Part shown: one piece after another, positions 54,131 to 63,870 of the stretch
Position numbering within the stretch: the stretch's first letter is position 1
Layout of the letters: each line of letters starts with the position of its first letter
Source: Oceanospirillales bacterium
Lineage (GTDB): Bacteria; Pseudomonadota; Gammaproteobacteria; Pseudomonadales; Endozoicomonadaceae
Direction: 5' to 3'
DNA: 64,000 nt
Assembly: GCA_004762125.1 (NCBI GenBank)
Contig: SIHQ01000022.1
Location: 20,015-84,014 of the forward strand
Position numbers and translations under genes: made by a program
The notes under the pieces: generated by a model
The model's input: only the letters and a program-made list of their open reading frames with translations
Told to the model about the DNA's origin: nothing
The model's database searches: none

Positions 54131-54182
54131 TCTTGATTTTTTAAATTATCGACTAGCTCGCTTCACAAGGTGGACCTGAATA

Positions 54183-55250
54183 ATGGATGAGAACAGAAAA
54201 AAAGCGCTAGAAGCAGCCTTGGGCCAAATTGATCGTCAGTTTGGTAAAGGCACCGTGATGAAAATGGGTGATAACAAAACCCTGGAGATTGATACCGTCT
54301 CTACAGGCTCTCTAACGCTTGATATTGCGCTGGGTGTGGGTGGTCTTCCATGTGGTCGAGTTGTGGAAGTGTTCGGGCCAGAGTCCAGTGGTAAAACAAC
54401 CCTGACACTGGAAGTTATTGCTCAAGCCCAGAAAGCTGGCAAGACTTGTGCCTTCATTGATGCTGAGCATGCTTTGGACCCTATCTACGCAAGTAAGTTG
54501 GGTGTAGATGTTGACCAGCTGTATCTGTCTCAACCTGACACGGGTGAACAAGCTCTGGAAATCTGTGACATGCTCACACGATCTGGTGCTATTGATGTTA
54601 TTGTCATCGACTCTGTTGCTGCTTTGGTGCCTAAGGCTGAGATAGAAGGGGATATGGGGGATAGTCATGTTGGTCTGGCTGCGCGTCTTATGTCTCAAGG
54701 TCTGCGTAAGTTGACCGGTAACGTTAAGAATTCCAACACTCTATTAATCTTCATCAACCAGATTCGTATGAAAATCGGTGTGATGTTCGGTTCTCCGGAA
54801 ACCACTACCGGTGGTAATGCACTTAAATTCTATTCTTCTGTTCGTCTCGACATTCGCCGTACTGGCGCGATCAAAGATGGCGACGAAGTAGTGGGTAACG
54901 AAACCCGCATTAAGGTCATCAAAAACAAAGTAGCGCCTCCCTTCAAGCAAGCAGAAACTCAGATCCTTTATGGTCAGGGCTTTAACCGTTTGGGTGAAGT
55001 GGTTGACCTGGGTGTGAAGTATAAACTGGTAGAAAAATCCGGTGCCTGGTACAGCTATAAAGGCTCCAAGATTGGTCAGGGCAAGGCAAATTCCTGTAAG
55101 TTCCTGACGGAGAATCCGGAGATTGCTGCCGAGATCGAAGGTTTTATTCGCGATCTTGCTATGCCTAAAGAACCCGAGGCGGCAGACAAAAAAGACGTTG
55201 CCGTTGAAGCAAAAACTAAAGACAGTAACAAAACAAAAGAACCGGCTTAG
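54183..55250 (+). CDS. recA: Recombinase RecA
   Basis: Forms ATP-dependent filaments on single-stranded DNA for recombination and induces LexA self-cleavage. Its 355 residues compare with 353. It starts [13 protein letters not shown] with AAGGTGG upstream. Walker [10 protein letters not shown] is near 66-74, followed by the conserved IDAEHALDP, Walker [11 protein letters not shown], loop L1 EGDMGDSH and loop L2 [21 protein letters not shown]. The acidic C-terminal tail is rich in Lys, Asp and Glu. A strong terminator follows before recX. Confidence 0.98.
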   Translation: MDENRKKALEAALGQIDRQFGKGTVMKMGDNKTLEIDTVSTGSLTLDIALGVGGLPCGRVVEVFGPESSGKTTLTLEVIAQAQKAGKTCAFIDAEHALDPIYASKLGVDVDQLYLSQPDTGEQALEICDMLTRSGAIDVIVIDSVAALVPKAEIEGDMGDSHVGLAARLMSQGLRKLTGNVKNSNTLLIFINQIRMKIGVMFGSPETTTGGNALKFYSSVRLDIRRTGAIKDGDEVVGNETRIKVIKNKVAPPFKQAETQILYGQGFNRLGEVVDLGVKYKLVEKSGAWYSYKGSKIGQGKANSCKFLTENPEIAAEIEGFIRDLAMPKEPEAADKKDVAVEAKTKDSNKTKEPA

Positions 55251-55271
55251 CGCCTTTTGTTCGATTGTTTG

Positions 55272-55310
55272 AAAATGCCAGCTATTTGTATGTAGCTGGC
55301 ATTTTTTTTT
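55272..55310 (+). terminator. Terminator between recA and recX
   Basis: AAAATGCCAGCTA pairs with TAGCTGGCATTTT (13 bp, 8-base loop), followed by a T run. It probably limits recX to read-through levels, as known in E. coli. Confidence 0.9.
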
Positions 55311-55331
55311 GATGACACGTGAGTGGGTTAA

Positions 55332-55796
55332 ATGATGAGCGATCCTACCGAGACTGAGATTCGCCAGAGTGCGATGAATATATTGTCGATGAGAGAGCAA
55401 AGTCGTTCAGAATTGTTTCGTAAGTTGGTGCGAAAATATCCGGAAGCCAGAGATAAAATCGAAGCAGTTGTTGAGCAATTAGCTGGCAATGATTTTCAGA
55501 GTGATGAGCGTTTTGCTGAGTCATTCGTTCGTTCTCGTATTAATCGGGGCTATGGTCCTATTCGTATCAGTGCTGAACTTAGACAAAAAGGCGTTGATCG
55601 TGAAGCTGTTAGTGAGATTTTGCCAGATATCAGTGATGATTCCTGGTTTGAGATGGCAGTAGAAGCTCAGACACGAAAATTTTCAGGTAAAACGGCGAAT
55701 GATCAAAAAGAAAAAGCAAAACAGATGCGTTACTTAATATATCGGGGTTATACCAGCCAACAGGCGATCAAAGCTTTGGATGCTAGTAAGAAATAG
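55332..55796 (+). CDS. recX: Regulatory protein RecX
   Basis: Binds RecA filaments and limits their growth. Its 154 residues match the family, with three helical repeats: ILSMREQSRSELFRKL near the start, FQSDERFAESFVRSRINRGYGPIRISAELRQKGV in the middle and YLIYRGYTSQQAIKAL at the end. Two ATGs (55332 and 55335) are possible. It lies 81 bases after recA past the terminator. Confidence 0.95.
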   Translation: MMSDPTETEIRQSAMNILSMREQSRSELFRKLVRKYPEARDKIEAVVEQLAGNDFQSDERFAESFVRSRINRGYGPIRISAELRQKGVDREAVSEILPDISDDSWFEMAVEAQTRKFSGKTANDQKEKAKQMRYLIYRGYTSQQAIKALDASKK

Positions 55797-56123
55797 CGTG
55801 CGACTCAGAGCTTAATCCTCACAATAAAAAGCAGCCATCCAAAGCTGCTTACGCATACTCCTCTCTCTATTGTTATTTTCATAACAGAATAAAATTTCTA
55901 GTTATTACGTTTGTTCCAATTTAATAAATGGAATTTTTTTTTATATTTATATTTTTTTAATTCCGCGGTTAATACTGTTTTTATTGAGCAGGCAGGGGAT
56001 TTCGTTGATTATAGAAACATGAATGTACAGTAATTTTTCTATAATCGATTTGTATAACTTCCGTTCGCTGCTAAAAAGAGTATTAATAATTATATTGAGG
56101 TGGCTGATAGATTGGCCTGAATC
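55797..56123. other. recX to giant-gene intergenic region (327 bp)
   Basis: No gene is seen. AAGCAGC at 55829-55835 pairs with GCTGCTT at 55844-55850; the adjacent A run means it would be a terminator for minus-strand transcription, not for recX. The rest is very A+T-rich (long T and AT runs near 55930-55960). A TATAAT at 56040-56045 could be the -10 for the giant gene, but no good -35 is present. Confidence 0.5.
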
Positions 56124-59100
56124 ATGATGTCGAAATCAAATAAATACAAAAATAAGATTGTCTGCTTTTTTTCTACACTGTTATTTGTTTTTTCCATGAA
56201 TGTCTATGCGATTGTCGATTGGAATGAATTTGTTCGCGTTCTGGAAAAGAATGAAATTGATTTCAGAGTCAGTTCTGATTCTGTTCCAATAGCTGTCGGC
56301 AATGAAATTCATGTCATTGTCGAAGCTTTTTATAAAAATAAAGTCATATTCAGATTTAAACAAGATATCATCTCCAATACTGTTCAGATACAGTATCTGC
56401 CTAGTTTACAATTAACCGAACATCAAATTAGTCAGTTCCAACCTGAAAAAGATAAAAATAATTATAACCTGTTAACTCAGCATATACGGGATGTGGCTTC
56501 ACCGAATAATGAATCAAATCTCGAAGCTCTTGAGGATAAAGCATCCGAGCACGTTATTGGTGATTTAAATGTTGTGGATAAAACAGTTTTAGTGGTTGAT
56601 GAGAGAACTGGCCTTGAGGGTTCATTAAAAGAAGGGACTGTTCTGGTCAGACCTTCACTAGGAGGGATTGCAAAAGTCTTGTATGGGCTTATGACCCATA
56701 AATCTGACTTAAAGGAGTATCAATGGAGTGTGCCAGAGCTAAAGCTGGCCCAAGTTTATTCTGAATCAACAGGAAGACCGGTTGAAGTAGATTCGAATTT
56801 GGAAGTTCTTACTGTCGATCAACTCGGTGATATTGTATTTGAAGAATCGTTATTTAAACCTGATTCGATTGTTTGGTTGCGTGTTCCGAATTTAGCACCA
56901 ATCAGTCGAATGAGGTTTCATCGGGCTGATACTAACTCGATGATTGAACAGAAAAACAAGAGAGCTATGAGTGGAAGGAAAACAGACACATTTACAAGCA
57001 CGGAATTACAGCATTTAAGTATCAGAGGAGCTGTTTCGAGATGGATTGATTCTAGAGAAGGTCACTATGTAAGAGTCGGAAGCCCAGTGACCCCTGCTAT
57101 AGCTGATGACGCCATTGAGATTGCTGCCATTGAGATTGATAGCACCGGGATTAATCCATACGGAACCCTGACACGAACGAGTAGAAATGGCAGGGTGCTG
57201 GCGGGTGTGAGGATGTTTGATCGGCGGCCGCGATCATTCATTCCAATTACGTCCGATGCTACATATGAGGCAGTTGCTGTTATAGAACCAGGAAGTGTTT
57301 TAGATAGAATTGGACATTTTAGCCCTGCCGAGAGCGACACCAATGATGAAAGCTTGGGACAAATGCTTCCAAGAGAACTGGATTCTTCAGTAAGAGCAGA
57401 GTTGGTTCAATCACTGAATAAACTTGTCCAATCAGATAAAACAGCCAGATCTATGGTTACTACAGCGAGTTTAAATGATTTGCTGAGAAATCTGGTAAGA
57501 CTGGCTGAAGATACACGAACGTATTTGCTAAGTGCTGTTCTTGAACCGGCTCAATCGCTACTTGACAATGGAAAACTTCACGAATCTCTTGATTTGTTTG
57601 CAGAGAATATTGGGGATTTGGTTAACTTCCATAATTCGGTAGTAAGTCTTGAAAAACTATCAGAGAAATTTTCATTAGAACAAGAAGATCTGAATCTCAT
57701 AAAAAAAACGGTTGGACTCATTCGACAGGATCTCCGAAACCCAGCTGACGAATTCATTCGTTATTCAGATCTTAAAAACTCAGATGAAATAGAAAACGTA
57801 TTGAATAACCTGGAAGCTTCGCTGAACAGTAATTCTGACACTGCTGTGTTTACAGCGATTAATGTTTTGAAAGAGAGCTCTTTTAAATATGATGTAGCGT
57901 TTAATAAGGAAGTGGTTGAGCTAACAAAACTGTGTGACTCATATTGGCAGAGTGTGGATCAATCGAATGACGCAATAGATAAATTTTCAGATGAATATTA
58001 CCTGGAATTAATTAAAACACTGCAGTTAGCCGTGGAAAAAGCGACAAGTTTCATAAAGGCAGATGCTCTCGGTGATAGCCGTTCAACGATGGCCGTTGAA
58101 TCATCAATGGGTGGAGCGAGCGCTACGATGCTGGTTCAGCAAGCCATTGATTTTGTTTACCACCCATCAAACACAGCATTGGCAGTCCAGTGGTATGAGC
58201 TTTTAGAGCCAGTTGAGCGGGTTGTGCATGCTGTCGATGGAACAGTGTCTACAGATCTGACCATGACGAGTACCGATGCAGATGTGTCTACAGGTCAGAC
58301 ACTAGAGGGGGGTGTCCAGACAGTTCGGTCTACAGGTTTGGTAACAAGGCGTGCCGAATATCGGGAAGGACAGCTTGTATGGACAGGAGAGGAAGACGAT
58401 GGTACGTGGGTACTAGATCATTACACCCCGAAGAAATCACCCTCATCGAGCGTGACTGAGACACCTTATGGCGAAAATGTGGTTAAAAGATTTCTGGTTT
58501 TTAAGGGAGATGGGGGTGCTATTTCTTCTACCAGTCCAGGGAATCAAAAGACCAGATCGGTTAAACCAACTACCCCTCATGCTACTGCGAGTACCGGACA
58601 ACTTTCAGATCTTGTTGAAGAGGCATTTACACAAAAACGACAAAGAGGCAGTGACTCTTATTTACCCTCGGTCGTCGTATACAGCCCTGAGAAACCTGAG
58701 TCAGACCGTGCTCAGGGCGGATCAACAACTCAGCCGCCAGAATCACCTTCGACCCCACAGCGTAATTCGCTATTTGGCCCTGGAATAGAAAGGTCGAAGG
58801 TTACACCTGAAGGCTCTACGCGCCTTGTAGTCGGAAATAGAGATCAACGTGCAGAGTCTTTCTTGGGGCCAATAGGTGAAGAAGTCGTTTCTGAAAAAAC
58901 TCCACCAAGACATCTCCATGTGACTATGGATATGACTCCTCAGCAAGCTACGGGGATTCCAAGAGTAAATCCAGCGTTTCAAAATGATGCTCCTAAAAAT
59001 AGTGCTGACGTCAGTACAGGGGATGATTCGCTCCCTGCTGTACCTATGCCTTCGTTGTCAGATAACTTAGAAACGACCTCTGATAGTGAGTTGGGTACTC

Positions 59101-62100
59101 ATACTCCATTGCCTGGTGTGATCCCTGGTACGACTGGGAATGGGGAAGCAGGCAATAATGATATTTCAGTACAGCCTGTAAAAGAAGGCGTGGAAACCGA
59201 TAGGGTTTTAGAGCATGACAAGCCTTTAGCTGTTAGCGAAGAAGAGAGTAAATCCAGTACCGACCTACTCGAAGAAGACGCAGGATCTGAAGGAGAGTCA
59301 GATTCTGATGAACCCTTAGTGCCTAGCTGGCTGTATGACGATGCTTCCTCATCTCATGTTCCTGTAAACGAGTTACCGGCTGAGGAGTCTTACGGGTTGC
59401 CAGTTTCGTCAGGTGACCAGTTGACCCCGGAGACTGTTTCACGAGTTTCAATGAAACCGCCGACTTCCATAGTATTAGAGCCGTCTGAAACACACTCTGT
59501 TCAAAGTGCTACGTCATCAGGTGATAACACTGAAGGGGAAAATTTTGATTCAGGCGTTGATGTAACCGGCTCAGAATTTCTGAGTGAGCTAGGAGAGCCC
59601 ATAGTTGAGCCTCTCAACATCCAGCACGCAAGCTTGAATGATCAGAGTACAAGCGCCATTGCGCTAGTGAACAGGGAAACAGCTTTAACGGTTCGAATGG
59701 GGGATTCTGGTCAACTAAGTAACGAAATAATTCAGCGTCCAGCTACTGTTTTTTCTCCTCGTTCCTATCTCGGAGTTGGGTCTGCAGAATCTTTGCCAAG
59801 TGTTCATCAGACAGTATCAGGTACACCAGCTGTTTCTGATACTGTGCTTTTACCCACAGTAGATGAGTCTGCAATGAGCATGGTGGCGTACTCAGGGCAA
59901 GGAGTACCAGCCGGTTTCCAACCGATGGTAATGGATACGAAAACGGCTTTCTTGTTGAAGAACGCTCTTCAACAGATGGGTTATCCTGAACTTCAGATAG
60001 ACACCGGTAAAAGAACACAAACTATTTATCTCACCAAGGACTGGGTTGAGCTATTGAAGCAGTTCAAGGCCTATACGCAGCAATCAAGTGTCCTGCAGAT
60101 TGAATACACTCCAGAAGGAACAGTAGATAATCCGTACAGTTTAACGGCCAGTCAGGAAGTTCTTGATCAACTATCCAAACTGCTTGAATTGCTGAAACTG
60201 GATGAAGCAAAGACTCTTCAAATTGAAACCGCTGCAAATAGTATTGAAACTGACTCTGCCTTAGTAAACTCAAAAGAAGGCGAGAGTGCAGGAGAAGAAT
60301 CAGATACTGAGGGTGACTTTGAGCTTAAGTTACTTTATTCAGATGAACAGAACCCTTCAGGATCATCTGCACAGGGCTCGGTGACTGTAGAGTCTTCCGG
60401 GTTGTTAGTTTCATCAGATGATCCAGTCGATATCACGAACGTGGGAGATAAACATCGTGAGTTGGTTCAATCCGACACTTCTAATTCAGAGAATGGCGAG
60501 CCTATAGTAGGCGGCAGCGAAGTGCAAAATCCCACAGATTCAATGCTATCTATTGGACCAAAAAACGGAAAGTTTACAGCTAAGGATTTTTATGGTTCTT
60601 CACTAAAAGATCAGACAGATTCTGGCGTAGATTCAATGACTTCATTGACGTCGCAGTCTTCGTTAGTTGGAGTACCGAGTGAAAAAGACACAGATCACAG
60701 TATCACGCATCATGAGAGTGGTATTGAAAGAGGTGGGTTTGATTCAGGATTCGATTTAACAACCCCAGAAGATCGACCGAAGTCTTTGGGAGCAATCGAT
60801 AAGGGTCTCCTGACTCCACAGAATCAGCCAGCTTCTTCAATTGAAGAACAGGTAAGTACTGGTCAGCCGAGTACCAGTACCTTTATTGCACCCGTAAACA
60901 AAGAAACAGGGCTAGTTGCTCAAACGGGAGCTTCTGAGCAGACAGAGATAAGTCATGAAACGTTTTCCCCTGAATCCATTCGTTTTCTTTCCAATGTTAG
61001 GCCGTTAGCCTCGCTTAGACCCATCGTTCCTCAACAATTTCCAGATACTCCGGCTACCGGAGTTCCCCTCTTATCCGATTCGGATGGATCTGATCAGCAA
61101 CTAGTGGTGTATACGGAACAAGAAGGGCAGATCGCTCAAATACAAGAGATGCAGCGGGTAACAATGGATACGAAAACCGCTCTCCTGTTCAAAAAGGCTC
61201 TAGTTAGTGAGGGTTATGCTGAGTTTCTGGTTGATCATGATCAGCCATTGCACACCCTATTGATAGGTAATGAGTGGGTTGATCTGTTCAAATTGGCCAA
61301 GGTCTTTCTTGAAAATGAATCAGATACCCGACCACCTCTATGCCTTACAGAAAATGCAGGAATGGTGGGTGAGGAGCCAGGCAGTATTCATCTCAGTGAA
61401 GATACGCTTACTCAGACATTAGAAATGCTGAATATGATGAGCAAAAGAGACATTGAACCTTCTCAAATGAAGGCGCGGCTAGGCAGCAGTATAACGGGTT
61501 CCATACCTTTAATGCTGACTGATCCAACAGGGCCCGGAACCATAGGTTGGCACAGTCAGGCTACAACACCTCACCCCAAGACGTTAACGCTTGGTCTTTC
61601 AAGTAAGACGCCTGGACAGACTGCCCCATCTTCGCTGGTTTTACCCGTACAAATAACATCTGCCAGAGGGACTGGGGTCGGGTCGGTCATGGTTGCACCA
61701 GATTTAAGATCTCCTGACGTAGATGATAAGGGTGAACTGGCATTAGGTTCTCCTGTAGTAGAATCGACTTCAAATGGACTATCAGAGCCAGTTACGTCAG
61801 AGAGTAAAGCGACTCAAACAGGCGGCGATAGTCTTTCTGAGACTAAAGACTCTTCCGTTGTAGTTAATCGTCATAGAAGGACTATGTCCGATTCAGTCCT
61901 GTCGATGATACCCCGGCCTATCGTGGATGTTTCTGAGCTAGGAATTTCTAAATCACCACAGATGTTGACAGTATCCGATCCATCCACTGATGAAAATCAT
62001 AGAGATAATCCATTGCCGGTAGTGACGCAGGAAACGGATACAGCTGTTTCTGAGACAGATGGACCTTTTATTCTGTCCAACGCTGGTTTTAGCCGTCAAT

Positions 62101-63776
62101 CGTCTCAACAAACGGCTTCATATGCTTCAGTTGAGGTCGGCGTTCAGACCAATTCAATGGAACGGTCAGCACCCCGTTTCATGTTGACAGAGAAACCACC
62201 TGGCGCTGATAAGGGGATGGTTCTTCACCAACACAGTGAACGCAGATATCAACATGCTCATGGTGCCGAAGGCCAATCACTAGCTTCTGAAGTTATTGAC
62301 GGTGCATTGGAGACGACTAACCGTGCTTCAAGTTTGGCCTGGAGTTATTTGGGGCTCTTCGCCCTTAGAGATATAGCGTATACCGGAGGTGTGAAAACCA
62401 CTCGGTTCTTATCGGGAAATGTCAGGGACTTTATTGACTCACTGCCTGCTGATTGGCTGCCGGGATGGAAGGGCAGTATTGATGAGCTGGAACACATTCT
62501 TTTAGGGCCGGATGTACAGTGGTATATGGCAAGAGTGGTGAGCCCGATGGCTTTTGGTCTGATCATGAAGCCGTATTATTCTTTATTCAATAAGTTGGCT
62601 GTTGGTATGGAGTTTGGTGCAATTGCGGCCACTGCAACACGGCTGACGTTGTTTTATGGTTTGCATGATCTAGCTAACGGTGGGCATCAGACAAAAATGC
62701 TACCTAGCGCTTTCAGAGGCTTGGACACTGTGCTGGATATCAAGTATCTGCTGCAAACCGAGATGCAGTCAAGACAGAAAAAATATGAACATGGGGAAAT
62801 AAGTCAAAGTGAATTTGACCGGAATCAGGCTCAGGATCAGATCCTCTTAGAGCTATTGGACAGCTGGAAAGAGCTGGATAAAAATGGTACGACTGTTTAT
62901 GAATGGGAAGACGCGGTAGACCAGGTAGTTGATGGTCCGATAAGGTATCAGTCCGCTGCTCTTCTCAGCAGGCTGGATTTTCTAAGAAGCGTAGCCCAGT
63001 CGAATCTAGGGTATCGAAAGTTCAATGCCAATTTTGCCAAAGGAGTCGATCAGATCAGTGGCTATGCCAGCCATGCCCGCTTAGGCACGAACGCCATTCA
63101 GCTAGCTGTTATGGGTGCTATTGGAAGTCAGATTCTAAGACCTCTATTTTCGATTATTGAGAGGCGTGAGTCACCGTACTTACCTATAGGTAGTCTTGCA
63201 AACGGCAACCTGGTTTCGATTTCTAGGCTACAGAGCCTTGCGCCAATAATACCTCCTCTATTGGTGGCCGCTACTGCGGTGACAGGAAACTATATGGCCG
63301 CTGGCTTATTCCTTCAAGGGTTGGGTATGCTGACCTATGATATTCTGCTAAATGATAAGCAGGGTACCGCTTATATCTCCAACACCATTACATCGGACGC
63401 TGATTGGGTGATAGGTGGGGTACGGAATTTTGCCCGAAATTTCTATGACCGTTTACCATCACTTGGTCAAATAGCACCCGCATCATTGCTTTACAATGGA
63501 GATCATCAGGCAGTTATCAATCCCAATCCCAACGGGACAACAGCGCCCAATAACAGTGTTTATAGAAAAACAGTGTTTACGGACCCTTACTATGTAGACT
63601 CTGTGACCGCCAGAAAGGCATTTCTTGATCAGATAAATCGTGATCCCGAAATGAAAAAATGGATGAAGCAAATAGATTCACCTGATGAAGCTTTTTCAAG
63701 GGTTAAAAGGGATCAGAATAAGGCTCTTTACAGGGAGAGAGAGCAGGAATACGAACCTACAGTTTCGGAAATCTAG
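56124..63776 (+). CDS. Giant exported repeat protein of unknown function (2550 aa)
   Basis: Begins with two ATGs (56124, 56127) and a Sec-type signal (basic KSNKYKNK, then a hydrophobic helix, ending VYA near 29). A module of about 90 residues appears three times: near 31-115, 1270-1365 and 1680-1775. The last two are clearly related (MDTKTAFLLKNAL and MDTKTALLFKKAL); the first is more diverged. Between the first two lies a helical part (about 430-640) and a long Ser/Thr/Pro/Asp/Glu-rich, probably disordered stretch that continues to about 2040. Residues about 2065-2420 hold several hydrophobic segments, some rich in Gly and Ala. The C terminus is highly charged. No known domain is recognised. 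Codon use is AT-richer than in the core genes. A large surface or secreted factor is an inference. Confidence 0.85.
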   Translation: MMSKSNKYKNKIVCFFSTLLFVFSMNVYAIVDWNEFVRVLEKNEIDFRVSSDSVPIAVGNEIHVIVEAFYKNKVIFRFKQDIISNTVQIQYLPSLQLTEHQISQFQPEKDKNNYNLLTQHIRDVASPNNESNLEALEDKASEHVIGDLNVVDKTVLVVDERTGLEGSLKEGTVLVRPSLGGIAKVLYGLMTHKSDLKEYQWSVPELKLAQVYSESTGRPVEVDSNLEVLTVDQLGDIVFEESLFKPDSIVWLRVPNLAPISRMRFHRADTNSMIEQKNKRAMSGRKTDTFTSTELQHLSIRGAVSRWIDSREGHYVRVGSPVTPAIADDAIEIAAIEIDSTGINPYGTLTRTSRNGRVLAGVRMFDRRPRSFIPITSDATYEAVAVIEPGSVLDRIGHFSPAESDTNDESLGQMLPRELDSSVRAELVQSLNKLVQSDKTARSMVTTASLNDLLRNLVRLAEDTRTYLLSAVLEPAQSLLDNGKLHESLDLFAENIGDLVNFHNSVVSLEKLSEKFSLEQEDLNLIKKTVGLIRQDLRNPADEFIRYSDLKNSDEIENVLNNLEASLNSNSDTAVFTAINVLKESSFKYDVAFNKEVVELTKLCDSYWQSVDQSNDAIDKFSDEYYLELIKTLQLAVEKATSFIKADALGDSRSTMAVESSMGGASATMLVQQAIDFVYHPSNTALAVQWYELLEPVERVVHAVDGTVSTDLTMTSTDADVSTGQTLEGGVQTVRSTGLVTRRAEYREGQLVWTGEEDDGTWVLDHYTPKKSPSSSVTETPYGENVVKRFLVFKGDGGAISSTSPGNQKTRSVKPTTPHATASTGQLSDLVEEAFTQKRQRGSDSYLPSVVVYSPEKPESDRAQGGSTTQPPESPSTPQRNSLFGPGIERSKVTPEGSTRLVVGNRDQRAESFLGPIGEEVVSEKTPPRHLHVTMDMTPQQATGIPRVNPAFQNDAPKNSADVSTGDDSLPAVPMPSLSDNLETTSDSELGTHTPLPGVIPGTTGNGEAGNNDISVQPVKEGVETDRVLEHDKPLAVSEEESKSSTDLLEEDAGSEGESDSDEPLVPSWLYDDASSSHVPVNELPAEESYGLPVSSGDQLTPETVSRVSMKPPTSIVLEPSETHSVQSATSSGDNTEGENFDSGVDVTGSEFLSELGEPIVEPLNIQHASLNDQSTSAIALVNRETALTVRMGDSGQLSNEIIQRPATVFSPRSYLGVGSAESLPSVHQTVSGTPAVSDTVLLPTVDESAMSMVAYSGQGVPAGFQPMVMDTKTAFLLKNALQQMGYPELQIDTGKRTQTIYLTKDWVELLKQFKAYTQQSSVLQIEYTPEGTVDNPYSLTASQEVLDQLSKLLELLKLDEAKTLQIETAANSIETDSALVNSKEGESAGEESDTEGDFELKLLYSDEQNPSGSSAQGSVTVESSGLLVSSDDPVDITNVGDKHRELVQSDTSNSENGEPIVGGSEVQNPTDSMLSIGPKNGKFTAKDFYGSSLKDQTDSGVDSMTSLTSQSSLVGVPSEKDTDHSITHHESGIERGGFDSGFDLTTPEDRPKSLGAIDKGLLTPQNQPASSIEEQVSTGQPSTSTFIAPVNKETGLVAQTGASEQTEISHETFSPESIRFLSNVRPLASLRPIVPQQFPDTPATGVPLLSDSDGSDQQLVVYTEQEGQIAQIQEMQRVTMDTKTALLFKKALVSEGYAEFLVDHDQPLHTLLIGNEWVDLFKLAKVFLENESDTRPPLCLTENAGMVGEEPGSIHLSEDTLTQTLEMLNMMSKRDIEPSQMKARLGSSITGSIPLMLTDPTGPGTIGWHSQATTPHPKTLTLGLSSKTPGQTAPSSLVLPVQITSARGTGVGSVMVAPDLRSPDVDDKGELALGSPVVESTSNGLSEPVTSESKATQTGGDSLSETKDSSVVVNRHRRTMSDSVLSMIPRPIVDVSELGISKSPQMLTVSDPSTDENHRDNPLPVVTQETDTAVSETDGPFILSNAGFSRQSSQQTASYASVEVGVQTNSMERSAPRFMLTEKPPGADKGMVLHQHSERRYQHAHGAEGQSLASEVIDGALETTNRASSLAWSYLGLFALRDIAYTGGVKTTRFLSGNVRDFIDSLPADWLPGWKGSIDELEHILLGPDVQWYMARVVSPMAFGLIMKPYYSLFNKLAVGMEFGAIAATATRLTLFYGLHDLANGGHQTKMLPSAFRGLDTVLDIKYLLQTEMQSRQKKYEHGEISQSEFDRNQAQDQILLELLDSWKELDKNGTTVYEWEDAVDQVVDGPIRYQSAALLSRLDFLRSVAQSNLGYRKFNANFAKGVDQISGYASHARLGTNAIQLAVMGAIGSQILRPLFSIIERRESPYLPIGSLANGNLVSISRLQSLAPIIPPLLVAATAVTGNYMAAGLFLQGLGMLTYDILLNDKQGTAYISNTITSDADWVIGGVRNFARNFYDRLPSLGQIAPASLLYNGDHQAVINPNPNGTTAPNNSVYRKTVFTDPYYVDSVTARKAFLDQINRDPEMKKWMKQIDSPDEAFSRVKRDQNKALYREREQEYEPTVSEI
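57111..57140 (+). repeat. Two tandem 15-bp repeats in the giant gene
   Basis: GCCATTGAGATTGCT followed by GCCATTGAGATTGAT, encoding AIEIAAIEID. The unit is in frame and differs at one base. Confidence 0.9.
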
Positions 63777-63870
63777 AACCGGGAAAGTGACCTGAAGATT
63801 TAAGGAAAGGTAGGGGATCCATCTCCCGTAGTGAATTGATTTTATCGTGTTCAACGTAAAACCCCTTACT

